A DNA stretch of 64,000 bases from CAYJPV01 sp964396055 (GCA_964396055.1 CAYNDV010000003.1:19509-83508); one strand, 5' to 3'. Positions 54,445-62,234 are shown, counted from the first letter of the stretch. Numbers and translations: made by a program. Notes: generated from the sequence alone by a model not told the origin.

Positions 54445-54465
54445 AGAACGACGCTGACGGGTAGT

Positions 54466-54483
54466 GCGGGGCTTCAGCCCCGC
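54466..54483. repeat. GCGGGGCT-TC-AGCCCCGC hairpin (family C)
   Basis: Perfect 8-bp arms around TC. Shares the CTTCAG centre with the hairpin at 50726-50747 but has different arms. Confidence 0.8.
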
Positions 54484-54623
54484 CGGACGGGCGAGGTTCC
54501 AGGTTCCAGGGGGTCACGGGACCGAGGACACGGGAGGGGCAAGGCACAGGGATGAGAAAGGGGTGAAGTGGGCGGCGGGTTTTGATAAACTAGGCAGGTT
54601 CCGCCGGTCGCGGCCCTTCTTGC

Positions 54624-54697
54624 TGGGAGGTCGTTCAACGGTAGGACACGTGGCTCTGGACCACGTTATCGGGGTTCGAATCCCTGCCTCCCAGCCA
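54624..54697 (+). tRNA. tRNA-Gln (anticodon CTG)
   Basis: Acceptor stem TGGGAGG (54624-54630) pairs with CCTCCCA (54687-54693); discriminator G and encoded CCA follow. D arm GTTCAACGGTAGGAC, anticodon stem CGTGG/CCACG around loop CTCTGGA (anticodon CTG), T arm CGGGG-TTCGAAT-CCCTG. All stems pair, so it looks functional. It begins 301 bp after the Smr gene's upstream edge, and its 3' end is the first unit of a 98-bp tandem duplication. Confidence 0.95.
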
Positions 54698-54872
54698 ACT
54701 CACTCACATCTCAGCTCGTTCGGTGCCTGGTCGGCAGGCTTCCAGGTGCTCCACGGCTCGCGCCGTTCCGGACACGAATCCCTGCCTCCCAGCCAACTCA
54801 TTCACATCTCAGCTCGTTCGTTGCCTGGTCGGCAAGTCTCCAGGTGCTCCGCGCCTCGCGCCAATTCGGATA
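54677..54872. repeat. 98-bp tandem duplication starting in the tRNA 3' end (att-like)
   Basis: Unit 1 from 54677 (inside the tRNA T loop, CGAATCCCTGCCTCCCAGCC) and unit 2 from 54775 begin with the same bases and stay very similar (ACTCA, CACATCTCAGCTCGTTCG, GCCTGGTCGGCA, CCAGGTGCTCC). A third unit starts in phase at 54873 (CGAATGACAAG) and diverges. Duplicated tRNA 3' ends are what tyrosine-recombinase elements leave at attachment sites; no integrase is visible, so this may be a relic or a replication slip. Confidence 0.8.
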
Positions 54873-54904
54873 CGAATGACAAGTCTCGCACCCTGACTCG
54901 CTTG

Positions 54905-55759
54905 GTGCGTCGGCCACGCTTCAGACTAACGCGAACCCCACGGCGGCGTAGAACGCATGCGGTAGACTACCCGCAGTTGGTCTTGAAGGGCGGGAATGCG
55001 CTGGACCTCGTGCACGGCCTCTCGGCCCGGGGCTCGCTCGACATTGATTTCTCGATCGAGGGTGACTTCCACAACCTGCCAGAGATCGAAGCTCGGTGCT
55101 TGCGGGCGCTCCGCGATCGCTTCGACTCGGCCGGGTTTCTGCTATTCGACGAGAAGTTCAGTCGGAAGCCGAGTTCTCCGAGACCCGGACAGGACGATCG
55201 ATGGGGCGGCTACCGGATCGAATTCAAGCTGCTGGCGAAAAACAAGGCCGCTCGGTTGGGTAATGACTTCGGAGCGCGGCAGCGCAATGCCGAAGTCATC
55301 GGTTACGCTCAAGAGAAGGTTTTCAAGATCGAGATCAGCAAGTTCGAGTTCTGTGCGCCAAAGATCCGCAAGGACTTCGACGACTACACGATCTACGTCT
55401 ATCCGCTCGAACTGATCGCCGCCGAGAAGCTAAGGGCCATTTGCCAGCAGATGGCCGAGTACGTGCCGGTCCGGAACAAGCGGGCGCGGGCGCGCGATTT
55501 CTACGACATCCACACAGTTGTGACGAGTGCGCACCTGAACTTCGGCAGTTCGCAGTTTCAGGAACTGGTTCGCGCCGTCTTCGAGGCGAAGGCAGTGCCC
55601 CTGTCGTTGCTCAGCAGGATAGAGGGGCAACGTGAATTCCACCGCCTGGACTGGCCGGCGGTCTTGGAGACGCTTTCTGTGCCGGCGCGGGAGTACGACT
55701 TCTACTTCAACTTCGTTGTCACCGAGGTTGAGAAGCTAGAACCCCTTTGGCACGAATAG
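54905..55759 (+). CDS. AbiEii-like nucleotidyltransferase toxin, N-terminus uncertain
   Basis: About 284 aa if GTG 54905 is used; TTG 54977 is an alternative, and the open frame to 54464 crosses the tRNA and cannot be real. Core motifs: VLKGGNALDL ... ARGSLDIDFS (nucleotidyltransferase GG and DxD), KRARARDFYDIHTVV (conserved Arg-Asp motif), and LELIAAEKLRAI. AbiEii enzymes modify tRNA or GTP-binding targets in abortive infection. Relatives have a longer segment before LKGG, so the 5' end looks trimmed by the repeat next to it. Unlike true abiE operons, the antitoxin-like gene faces it and overlaps by 24 bp. Confidence 0.75.
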   Translation: MRRPRFRLTRTPRRRRTHAVDYPQLVLKGGNALDLVHGLSARGSLDIDFSIEGDFHNLPEIEARCLRALRDRFDSAGFLLFDEKFSRKPSSPRPGQDDRWGGYRIEFKLLAKNKAARLGNDFGARQRNAEVIGYAQEKVFKIEISKFEFCAPKIRKDFDDYTIYVYPLELIAAEKLRAICQQMAEYVPVRNKRARARDFYDIHTVVTSAHLNFGSSQFQELVRAVFEAKAVPLSLLSRIEGQREFHRLDWPAVLETLSVPAREYDFYFNFVVTEVEKLEPLWHE

Positions 55760-56197
55760 GCGCCAATCCGAAATGAACTCCTTCTCGCGCATGCCGTACG
55801 TGAGGTAGAAATCAAACTCGAGGCCCAGTCTCTGAAGTGCCTCGAGCGAGGTGACCGGAAAGTCGGCGCGCTGCATGTAGAACCCGACCACCTGATGGTA
55901 CGGGTACACGTATTCGAGCTTCTTGAGCGTCGCGATCAGCACGTTGACGGACGCACGACCGCGGGCCGTTCGATAGGCCTCCAGCACCTGGTATGGACCT
56001 CCGGCATACCCTGGCCTGACGGCGATATCGATCAAGGTCCGTTCGAGTTTCGTCGCGTCGACGAGGCTTCCGTCCAGCGCCGTCTGCTGGCTGACCTCAA
56101 GTCGGCCAGTGTGCTTGCCCGCAATCGTAACGATTCGCAACCCGCCAACAGAGTATGTCGCGCGAGACGATCGTTGACTGCCGCAGGCTCGTGCCAT
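55736..56197 (-). CDS. AbiEi-like antitoxin, apparently lacking its N-terminal HTH
   Basis: 153 aa from ATG 56197; ATG 56305 would read through the palindrome at 56209. C-terminal AbiEi-type domain: GKHTGRLEV, DATKLERTLIDIAVRPGYAGGPYQVLEAYRTARGR, VNVLIATLKKLEYVYPYHQVVGFYMQRA, FDFYLTYGM ... WRLFVPKGF. AbiEi proteins normally begin with a winged helix that binds the operon promoter; none is present here. The remaining domain may still neutralise a toxin. Tail-to-tail with the AbiEii-like gene. Confidence 0.72.
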   Translation of the reverse strand: MARACGSQRSSRATYSVGGLRIVTIAGKHTGRLEVSQQTALDGSLVDATKLERTLIDIAVRPGYAGGPYQVLEAYRTARGRASVNVLIATLKKLEYVYPYHQVVGFYMQRADFPVTSLEALQRLGLEFDFYLTYGMREKEFISDWRLFVPKGF

Positions 56198-56208
56198 CTG
56201 CCGCTGCT

Positions 56209-56229
56209 GTGTAGTATATACACCTACAC
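56209..56229. promoter_or_regulatory. Palindrome with TATATA core between antitoxin-like gene and small ORF
   Basis: GTGTAG (56209-56214) and CTACAC (56224-56229) around TATATACAC; an inner GTGTA/TACAC pair overlaps. TATATA (56215-56220) could be a -10. It separates the divergent starts at 56197 and 56230 and has the look of a toxin-antitoxin operator. Confidence 0.55.
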
Positions 56230-56397
56230 ATGAAGGACCCCAAGAAGGTCCGGGATGAGCCGTACAAGCGACTGGCTCCAGCGGTGATCGAGGCCGGCGG
56301 GACAATCGACGTGTGGGTGAGACCGTCCACCGTCGCCAAGTGCAGAGGAGAGGTGAAGGAGCTTACAGTTCTCTTCACACCGGAGTGGGCAGGATAG
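56230..56397 (+). CDS. Small ORF, 55 aa, function unknown
   Basis: ATG 56230 to TAG 56395-56397: begins MKDPKKVRDEPYKRLAPA, contains VIEAGGTIDVWVRPSTVAK, ends LFTPEWAG. Basic N-terminus, alternating strand-like C-terminal part. The palindrome with a TATATA core ends one base before the ATG, so its transcript would have almost no leader. I recognise no family. It could be a small antitoxin or the remains of a larger gene. The next gene starts 40 bp downstream on the same strand. Confidence 0.4.
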   Translation: MKDPKKVRDEPYKRLAPAVIEAGGTIDVWVRPSTVAKCRGEVKELTVLFTPEWAG

Positions 56398-56437
56398 TGC
56401 TTTCGGGAGTAGATTCCGAGACGGTTACAGACGCACG

Positions 56438-57289
56438 ATGAAGACCCTGCTCGTCGGCTTCGATTCGGCCTGGACGCCAGCAAACGCCGGCGCCCTGGTG
56501 GGGATCTTGTGTCTTGAGGACGGCACCTATCAAGAGCTTGGGCCGCCCGAGATCGCGACATTCGGCGAGGCGCAGCGCCTGGTCGAGGACTGGCAGGCAG
56601 TCCACAATCCCAGCTCGACTCTCGTGCTACTCGACCAACCTACGGTCGTTGTGAATCCGACGGGTTGCAGGCCGGTTGAACGCATCGCCGGGGCGGCCAT
56701 CAGCCGACGCTACGGCGGCATGCAACCCGCCAGCAGGGCGAAGGCAACCATGTTCGGCCCGGAGGCGCCAGTCTGGAGGTTCATCGATCGATTTGGTGGA
56801 CCGGCTGTCCCTCAGGATCGCTACGCGACGAGCCGAGTCCTTGAAACCTACCCCGCCTTGGCGCTCATTGCTCTGGGGTGGTGCCTCCCGGACCGTCCCG
56901 AGACTGGGCGGGGACGACCCGCAGGCCGTCTACCGAAGTACAACCCCGCCAACCGGAAGAAGTTCAACCAAGATGACTGGCGCCATGTCTGTGCCAAGGT
57001 CCGCGACCAACTCCTTCGCCGCAGCCTCGTTGAACTCGCCAGATGGGCCGACGGAGCACGAACTGCGGACCGACCGCGCAAGGCGGACCAGGACAAGCTA
57101 GACGCCTGCCTCTGCCTGCTCGTGGCGTTGCATCTGGCGGAAGGGAAGGAGTGTCTCGTCGTCGGAAACTACCAGTCAGGCTACATCCTCGTCCCAGACA
57201 GCGAGGAACTTCGGGGCGAGTTGACGAACCGCTGCCGCGATATCAGCTACACGCCGGGCGACTGGTTGGCTATCGCGTCATTGGGGTAG
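56438..57289 (+). CDS. DUF429 predicted RNase H-like nuclease
   Basis: 283 aa. RNase H-fold landmarks: first strand LLVGFDSAW with Asp9, second acidic strand TLVLLDQP with Asp66, LETYPALALIALG with Glu137, and the closing helix KLDACLCLLVALHLA with Asp222, the four acidic positions expected for a two-metal nuclease. A conserved Arg-rich segment (GCRPVERIAGAAISRRYGG) follows the second strand. Matches the DUF429 family, predicted nucleases with no settled role. Followed after 51 bp by a PD-(D/E)XK-like gene. Confidence 0.82.
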   Translation: MKTLLVGFDSAWTPANAGALVGILCLEDGTYQELGPPEIATFGEAQRLVEDWQAVHNPSSTLVLLDQPTVVVNPTGCRPVERIAGAAISRRYGGMQPASRAKATMFGPEAPVWRFIDRFGGPAVPQDRYATSRVLETYPALALIALGWCLPDRPETGRGRPAGRLPKYNPANRKKFNQDDWRHVCAKVRDQLLRRSLVELARWADGARTADRPRKADQDKLDACLCLLVALHLAEGKECLVVGNYQSGYILVPDSEELRGELTNRCRDISYTPGDWLAIASLG

Positions 57290-57340
57290 GAGTGGGAGCA
57301 CGATGGTCTATACCCGCCCGCCGAAATAGGACCACGCGCA

Positions 57341-58411
57341 ATGCTGTACGCCGAACTGCACGGGAAGTTGGACGACAGCGCGTCCAACCACGAACGCATC
57401 GAGGACATCCTCACTTCGACCGTGTTCGGCACCCTGTTCCTGGCCGACACGGGAGTTCAGGTTCTCTGCGAATGGCTTGGTTGCGCCAGGCGAATGGCAT
57501 CAGACGGAAGAATCGCCGAGGAAATCCCTGCCATCCCCGCCGACTCCGCGATGCAGCACTGGTTCTGGCCCAGCCTTGCAGAGGCCGAGCCGGATCTCCT
57601 GATCAGGCTCGGTCACAAGTTGTTCGTGATCGAGGTCAAGTATCAGTCAGCGATGGGCCAAGGTGACGAAGACGGCGTCGCAGCTGTGGGCCATGTCGAG
57701 GTTCCAACGAAGTTCGGCAACCAACTGGCTCGACAGTGGCGGTCCTGTTCCGTTGACTCACCACGGTTCGACCGATACGCACCGGATCTGCAGGCGGCAA
57801 TTGCCGAGTGTGAGTTGACCCTCGTGTACCTTGTCTCAAGCCAGCACTATCGGCGTGCTACGAGAGAGTTGCACGGGTCGTGGGCCGAGATAGGACCGTC
57901 CGCTGGGAAGGCCGCCAGTCTGTGCCTCCTGACTTGGCAGGACCTCCATCGAGTCCTGGTGCTCCGGCACCGGCGCCTGGGCGGAGTCACCCCACGTTGG
58001 GTCCCGGATCTGGCCGCCTTGCTTGCCGACAGGCGCAAGCTGGCGGCGTTCATCGGGTTTCCACAGTCGATGGGTCAACAGTTGGGGGGAGCCGCGGCCC
58101 AGGTGTCCGCGTGGGGGACTAGGTGGAACACACCAAGAGCTGAACTGCCGTTTCAGGCGCTCACGAAACTGGACCTGTCCGCTGTCCACGAACTGGCACA
58201 AGCGATGTCGGCGTATGCGGTTGCGCGGAAGCCAAGAGCACCGCGGGCGCTGGACGGGCTCGACTGCCGGGCCATCCACGCGGTCGCGGCCGGCGACTGG
58301 CCGCTAACGAAGTCAGCGACCCGCGAACGTTGGCTGGCGGGACTGGATCTGGCCGCGATCCGACTCGTTGCGGGAAACTGGCAATCGGTAATCGGAGGCA
58401 CTGATGACTGA
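57341..58411 (+). CDS. PD-(D/E)XK-type nuclease-like protein
   Basis: 356 aa. Residues 84-100 read EPDLLIRLGHKLFVIEVKY: Asp85 then Glu98-x-Lys100, the PD-(D/E)XK catalytic signature, with a candidate upstream Glu21 in the conserved-looking RIEDILTSTVFGTL segment. The C-terminal half (residues ~150-350) is helical and ends in repeats of the form LDLSAVHELAQAM / LDCRAIHAVAAG / LDLAAIRLVAG, a possible helical binding module. Restriction-like or repair nuclease; no methyltransferase or helicase partner is present. Overlaps the next gene by 8 bp, so the two are translated together. Confidence 0.7.
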   Translation: MLYAELHGKLDDSASNHERIEDILTSTVFGTLFLADTGVQVLCEWLGCARRMASDGRIAEEIPAIPADSAMQHWFWPSLAEAEPDLLIRLGHKLFVIEVKYQSAMGQGDEDGVAAVGHVEVPTKFGNQLARQWRSCSVDSPRFDRYAPDLQAAIAECELTLVYLVSSQHYRRATRELHGSWAEIGPSAGKAASLCLLTWQDLHRVLVLRHRRLGGVTPRWVPDLAALLADRRKLAAFIGFPQSMGQQLGGAAAQVSAWGTRWNTPRAELPFQALTKLDLSAVHELAQAMSAYAVARKPRAPRALDGLDCRAIHAVAAGDWPLTKSATRERWLAGLDLAAIRLVAGNWQSVIGGTDD

Positions 58412-59114
58412 GTTGGATGCGAAGACATTCGCGGTCGGCGTTCACGACGCCATCCGTGCGGCACGGAACGTCTATGGCGCCGTGCGGCAGATGCGCGAGG
58501 AAATCAAGGTGGCGCTTGAACAACCACCGACGCCGCCGTTGTTTGATCTCGGGATCCGGGCTGAAGCTTCAAACCGCCACCACCCTGAAGAGAAGATCCT
58601 GCGCTCGTGGGAGGGCCGATTCTACGGCGACAACCCAGCCGAGGCAGACGGTGAACCGGAAGACGAGGACGATGACCTGGATGGCGAACCGGACGAAGAG
58701 GAGTCACCGAAGCGACGGGGACCGCTGGTCATCGTCGCAGGACAGCGGCTGGCTTACATCAAGACCGTGATCTTCCAGGCTGGCGGGGAAGCAGCAGAAC
58801 CTCACATTCTCTACGGTGTACTTCACAACGCCCGCGTCGGGTGTGGCTGGCCTGAGATTGAGGTGCGTCGCTACAAACTGCAGGAAGTCTTCGCGTTGAT
58901 CAACGCTGGCCGCATGCCCGGCGAACTCCGCACGCGCATAAGGGCGCAGCCGCCCAAAGGGGTGGCGAAACCGAAGGGCAAAGACATGTCCAACCGGTTG
59001 GTTTTCGACCTCCGTCGCAGCCCGGAACGAGTGCCGCTCTTCGACGTGCAGGGCCCACAGCAGATTCGCGAGATCGCAGATGGGCTGAAGCGCCTGTGGG
59101 CCGACATCCAGTGA
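58404..59114 (+). CDS. Partner of the PD-(D/E)XK protein, acidic linker, function unknown
   Basis: 236 aa from ATG 58404, with GGAGG inside the end of the preceding gene. Helical N-terminus (residues 1-40), a very acidic linker (residues ~78-101, runs of Glu/Asp), then a compact basic C-terminal domain (GPLVIVAGQRLAYIKTVIFQAGG, SNRLVFDLRRSPERVPLFDVQGPQQIREIADGLKRLW). No recognised domain. The 8-bp overlap and constant order suggest it works with the nuclease, for instance as an inhibitor or targeting subunit (inference). Confidence 0.6.
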   Translation: MTELDAKTFAVGVHDAIRAARNVYGAVRQMREEIKVALEQPPTPPLFDLGIRAEASNRHHPEEKILRSWEGRFYGDNPAEADGEPEDEDDDLDGEPDEEESPKRRGPLVIVAGQRLAYIKTVIFQAGGEAAEPHILYGVLHNARVGCGWPEIEVRRYKLQEVFALINAGRMPGELRTRIRAQPPKGVAKPKGKDMSNRLVFDLRRSPERVPLFDVQGPQQIREIADGLKRLWADIQ

Positions 59115-59260
59115 GGAGGTTCCGAGGCGATCGGACCTACGCCGCCGTCAGCGCGCAGTTCCGAAACTCGTCCCAGACGGCCGGCCAATCTCCACTCGTC
59201 CATCCCTTGGCGTCTCTCCGAAGCGGCGGGGCCCGGCTCCGGCGCGGGCGGGGCTGGGCA

Positions 59261-60142
59261 TCACTTCGCGGGCCGGTCCTCGCGCCGATCCCGGAACTCC
59301 GCGAAGCTGGCCTCGGTGAGCGGTCGGCCGGCCGGCCATCCTGCGAATAGCGCCCGCAGTGCCTCTGTGAGCGCCCCGGGCGGGACGTGTCCGCTGTGCT
59401 CGATGACTCGCAGCCGGCAGGTGAGCCCCGCAGGCGCTGTCGCGGCGATCGCCTCCTTGAGGGCGCCGTTGTGGCTCACCACGGTTGGCAGGTCGTGCTC
59501 GCCCATCACCAGCACCAGGTCGCGCCGGCCGCCCGCGAAGCCGGCCACCAGCGTATCCCTCGCGGCCCGGAACGACGGCACGGCGAGCGTCGCGCTGGCG
59601 GCGATGTACGCGTGGGCGAGGCTGGGTGTCCGAAACAGTGCGTGAACCGCCGTGAACCCGGTGTTCGACGTGCCGTACAGGACACGGTAGTCGGTGGTGC
59701 GCCAGGTCCGCGCCACGACCGGCATCAACTCCTCGCGCACGAAGTCGAGGTACTGATTCGCCCGTCCGCCATCCCTGCTGCCGTCCGGGTACGTGACCTC
59801 CTCGGGAAAGACGTCCTTCGACCGGTCCGTGTTCCTGATCCCGACGATGATGAACTCGGGAATCTCGCCGTGCCAGGCGGCGTGCCGGACGCCGCCGATC
59901 ACGCCCGAATTGAAGTTCAGGTCGCCGTCCATCAGGTAGAGCACGGGGTACCTGTCCGCGGTTGCGTGGTAGCGATCCGGGAGCGACACCCAGTACTCCC
60001 GCGGCTCACCGACCTTCGCCGACACGAGCGTCTCGATGCGCACGGGGATCGGCAGGGACGGACCTTGCGCAGCGGCCGGCGGCCTGCAGAGTGCCAGGGC
60101 GGTGGCGGTGAGGACGAGCGTGTTTCGACCTGGCATCGGCAT
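59261..60142 (-). CDS. Putative esterase (esterase D / IroE-like), secreted
   Basis: 293 aa. Signal peptide (GRNTLVLTATALALCRPPAAAQ). Alpha/beta hydrolase: strand DRYPVLYLMDGDLNFNSG, EFIIVGIRNTDRSKDVFPEE, nucleophile elbow VLYGTSNTGFTAVHALF, where the usual GHSxGG is GTSNTG, acid in VLVMGEHDLP and His in VIEHSGHVPPGALTEALR. The family includes siderophore and feruloyl esterases. The altered elbow keeps the Ser. Start ATG 60142; a nearby ATG at 60136 is equally possible. Confidence 0.8.
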   Translation of the reverse strand: MPMPGRNTLVLTATALALCRPPAAAQGPSLPIPVRIETLVSAKVGEPREYWVSLPDRYHATADRYPVLYLMDGDLNFNSGVIGGVRHAAWHGEIPEFIIVGIRNTDRSKDVFPEEVTYPDGSRDGGRANQYLDFVREELMPVVARTWRTTDYRVLYGTSNTGFTAVHALFRTPSLAHAYIAASATLAVPSFRAARDTLVAGFAGGRRDLVLVMGEHDLPTVVSHNGALKEAIAATAPAGLTCRLRVIEHSGHVPPGALTEALRALFAGWPAGRPLTEASFAEFRDRREDRPAK

Positions 60143-60268
60143 GGTTCCCCTTCGCGTGCGCAGCGCCCATCGGAGCGTCCGGTCTCATTGCACGACAGAC
60201 GAGCGCCGGACGCTGCGGGAATGTGACCGACCCTGCACTTTGCGGGACGAACCCGGTCAATGGAGAGG

Positions 60269-60790
60269 CCGGGTGTCCGCTCCGCGTCTCGAGGCGGCGA
60301 TCGCGCAGGCCGCCGAGCGCATGAACGCCGTGGAGGCGGCCATCGACGCGCAGCATCCGACATGGCGGCCGGGAGCGCAGGCGCAGGTGCGACCGCTCAA
60401 CGAACACGTGGTGAGGAGCGTGCGCGCCTGGATGGTGTTGCTCCTCTGCGCCGTCGGCCTGGTCGTCGCCCTCGCGTGCGCCAACGTGGCCAACCTCAGG
60501 CTCGTCGGCGCCGGCCTGTTCGTCGCGAGCTTCGCACGGCTGGTGCGCATTACGGGCCGGGGCCACTCGTGCCCGGGCAGGCCCCGAAGCTGGATGTCGC
60601 CTACACGGTCGTCGGCATCGTCGGCGATATCCGGCACCGGGGCTCCGAGTTTCCCCCGCCCGCGCAGGTCTACTTTCCGCTCGCCCAATGGCCCCACGCC
60701 CGCGCCGTGACGCTCGCGGTCCGGACCGCCGGCGGTCCGACGACCGTCCTCCGCTGCGCTGCGAGTAGGGGTGGGGAGAGGTCGGATCGC
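60269..60790 (+). pseudogene. Remnant of an ADOP/MacB-type permease
   Basis: In one frame: AERMNAVEAAIDAQHPTWRPG ... VRPLNEHVVRSVRAWMVLLLCAVGLVVALACANVANL, the linker-to-helix part of Acidobacteriota-type duplicated permeases, then VGAGLFVASFARLVRI. Near 60560 the reading shifts frame and continues KLDVAYTVVGIVGDIRHRGSEFPPPAQVYFPLAQWP ... VRTAGGPTTVL, a later periplasmic segment of the same family. At least one internal deletion and a frameshift; start and 3' half missing. Confidence 0.8.
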
Positions 60791-60794
60791 ATTC

Positions 60795-60823
60795 TTGCAT
60801 TTTGAGCATATGACGCTCATAAT
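60795..60823 (+). promoter_or_regulatory. Promoter of the DUF4143 ATPase gene, leaderless
   Basis: TTGCAT (60795-60800), 17-bp spacer, CATAAT (60818-60823). Expected start about 60830, the first base of the ATG. TGAGC/GCTCA arms (60803-60807, 60815-60819) straddle the spacer and could bind a regulator. Confidence 0.65.
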
Positions 60824-60829
60824 GCGTGC

Positions 60830-62002
60830 ATGACAGGACGCGACGTCGCACGCCCGGATCTGGAGGTCGAGATTCGGGCGGCGCTCCGGAGAAGCCCGGT
60901 CGTCACGATCCTCGGCCCCCGCCAGTGCGGGAAGAGCACGATCGCCAGGCGCATCGCCGGCCCCGCCGCCCACGTGTTCGACCTCGAGGACCCTCTCGAC
61001 GTCGCGCGCCTGGCCGAGCCCCAGACGACGCTGGGTGCGCTGCGCGGGCTGGTCGTCGTCGACGAGGTCCAGTTGCAGCCTTCCCTCTTCCCGCTGCTGC
61101 GCGTGCTGGCCGACCGGCGCCCGCTCCCCGCACGGTTCCTGCTGCTCGGCAGCGCGTCGCCGGATCTCGTGCGCGGCAGTTCGGAGACACTGGCGGGTCG
61201 CACCGCGTTCGTGCCCATGAGCGGGTTCGACCTCAGGGAAGCGGGCGGTGCTCACATGCGTCGGCTCTGGCTCCGGGGAGGGTTTCCACGCTCATTCCTG
61301 GCCGCCGGCGAGGAGGCAAGCCGCCGCTGGCGCGATGACTTCGTGCTGACCTTCCTCGAGCGCGATATCCGGAAGTTCGGCGTCGAGGTGCCGGCCCCGG
61401 TGCTTCGGCGACTCTGGACCATGCTGGCGCACTACCACGGGCAGACGTGGAACGCCTCCGAACTCTCCCGGTCGCTCGGGGAGGCGCACACCACCGTGAA
61501 GCGCCACCTGGACATCCTGTCGGGCGCCCTGATGGTGCGGCCGCTCCAACCGTGGTTCGAGAACCTTGGCAAGCGGCAGGTCAAGGCCCCGAAGGTCTAT
61601 CTCCGCGACAGCGGCGTGCTCCACGCCCTGCTCGGGGTGACGACGTTCGCCTCGCTCGAATCCCACCCGAAGCTCGGCGCGTCGTGGGAGGGTTTCGTCA
61701 TCGAGCAGATTCTGAGGCGCACCGGCGACCGCGACGCCTACTACTGGGCCACGCCTGCCGGGGCGGAACTCGACCTCCTCGTCCTGGTGCGCGGCCGACG
61801 GGTGGGATTCGAAGTGAAATACAGCGATGCGCCACGCTTCACCAGGTCGATGGGCATCGCACAGCATGATCTGAAGCTCGATCGCCTGTTCGTCGTGTAT
61901 CCCGGCCCGGTCTCGTACGCGCTGCGTGACGGCGCCGAGGTCGTGTCGATCCACGATCTCGAGCGGACGCTGGACTCGCTCCTGGGGAGGCGCCGCAACT
62001 GA
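60830..62002 (+). CDS. AAA_14/DUF4143 ATPase
   Basis: 390 aa. Walker A GPRQCGKST (residues 29-37), Walker B VVVDEVQ (75-81), then LLGSASPDLVRGSSETLAGRTAFVPMSGFDL, arginine-finger region, a winged helix (WNASELSRSLGEAHTTVKRHLDILSGALMVR) and a C-terminal PD-(D/E)XK-like DUF4143 domain (YWATPAGAELDLLVLVRGRRVGFEVKYSD, with Asp, Glu and Lys in place). These are common stand-alone ATPases of accessory regions; function unsettled. Own promoter; no operon partner. Confidence 0.92.
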   Translation: MTGRDVARPDLEVEIRAALRRSPVVTILGPRQCGKSTIARRIAGPAAHVFDLEDPLDVARLAEPQTTLGALRGLVVVDEVQLQPSLFPLLRVLADRRPLPARFLLLGSASPDLVRGSSETLAGRTAFVPMSGFDLREAGGAHMRRLWLRGGFPRSFLAAGEEASRRWRDDFVLTFLERDIRKFGVEVPAPVLRRLWTMLAHYHGQTWNASELSRSLGEAHTTVKRHLDILSGALMVRPLQPWFENLGKRQVKAPKVYLRDSGVLHALLGVTTFASLESHPKLGASWEGFVIEQILRRTGDRDAYYWATPAGAELDLLVLVRGRRVGFEVKYSDAPRFTRSMGIAQHDLKLDRLFVVYPGPVSYALRDGAEVVSIHDLERTLDSLLGRRRN

Positions 62003-62013
62003 GGTCGGCGGCC

Positions 62014-62220
62014 GTGGGGCACGCGGTTCCGGATGGGCCTCCAGCGGCGCGGCTGGACGTGCACCTGGTGGGCGAGGCCTGGAACATCATGCAGGCGCCC
62101 GAGGCGCGGCAACCGGCGAAGGAACTGCCCCAGGAGCAATTCCTGTTTCCGTACCTGGCCAACGGCGTGACGCTGGTCCAGGCGCTCTCGGCGACGCCGG
62201 AAGAGGCGGCAGGCCGATAG
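62014..62220 (+). pseudogene. Amidohydrolase fragment
   Basis: Open frame of 68 codons with LDVHLVGEAWNIMQAP and EQFLFPYLANGVTLVQALSATPEE, which resemble the metal-site strand (normally D-x-H-x-H) and the LANGVTTVR segment of imidazolonepropionase-like amidohydrolases. The HxH is incomplete, and nothing upstream or downstream continues the enzyme. Read as a gene relic; it is also long enough to be a short real protein, which I think less likely. Confidence 0.45.
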
Positions 62221-62234
62221 CCAGAATTACTCGT

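Noticed and set aside
54775..54800. Second tRNA
   Set aside because: Only the T-loop-to-CCA portion is duplicated; no anticodon or D arm precedes it.
54464..54904. N-terminal extension of the AbiEii-like gene
   Set aside because: It would be translated through the tRNA and the tandem repeat, so the open frame is accidental.
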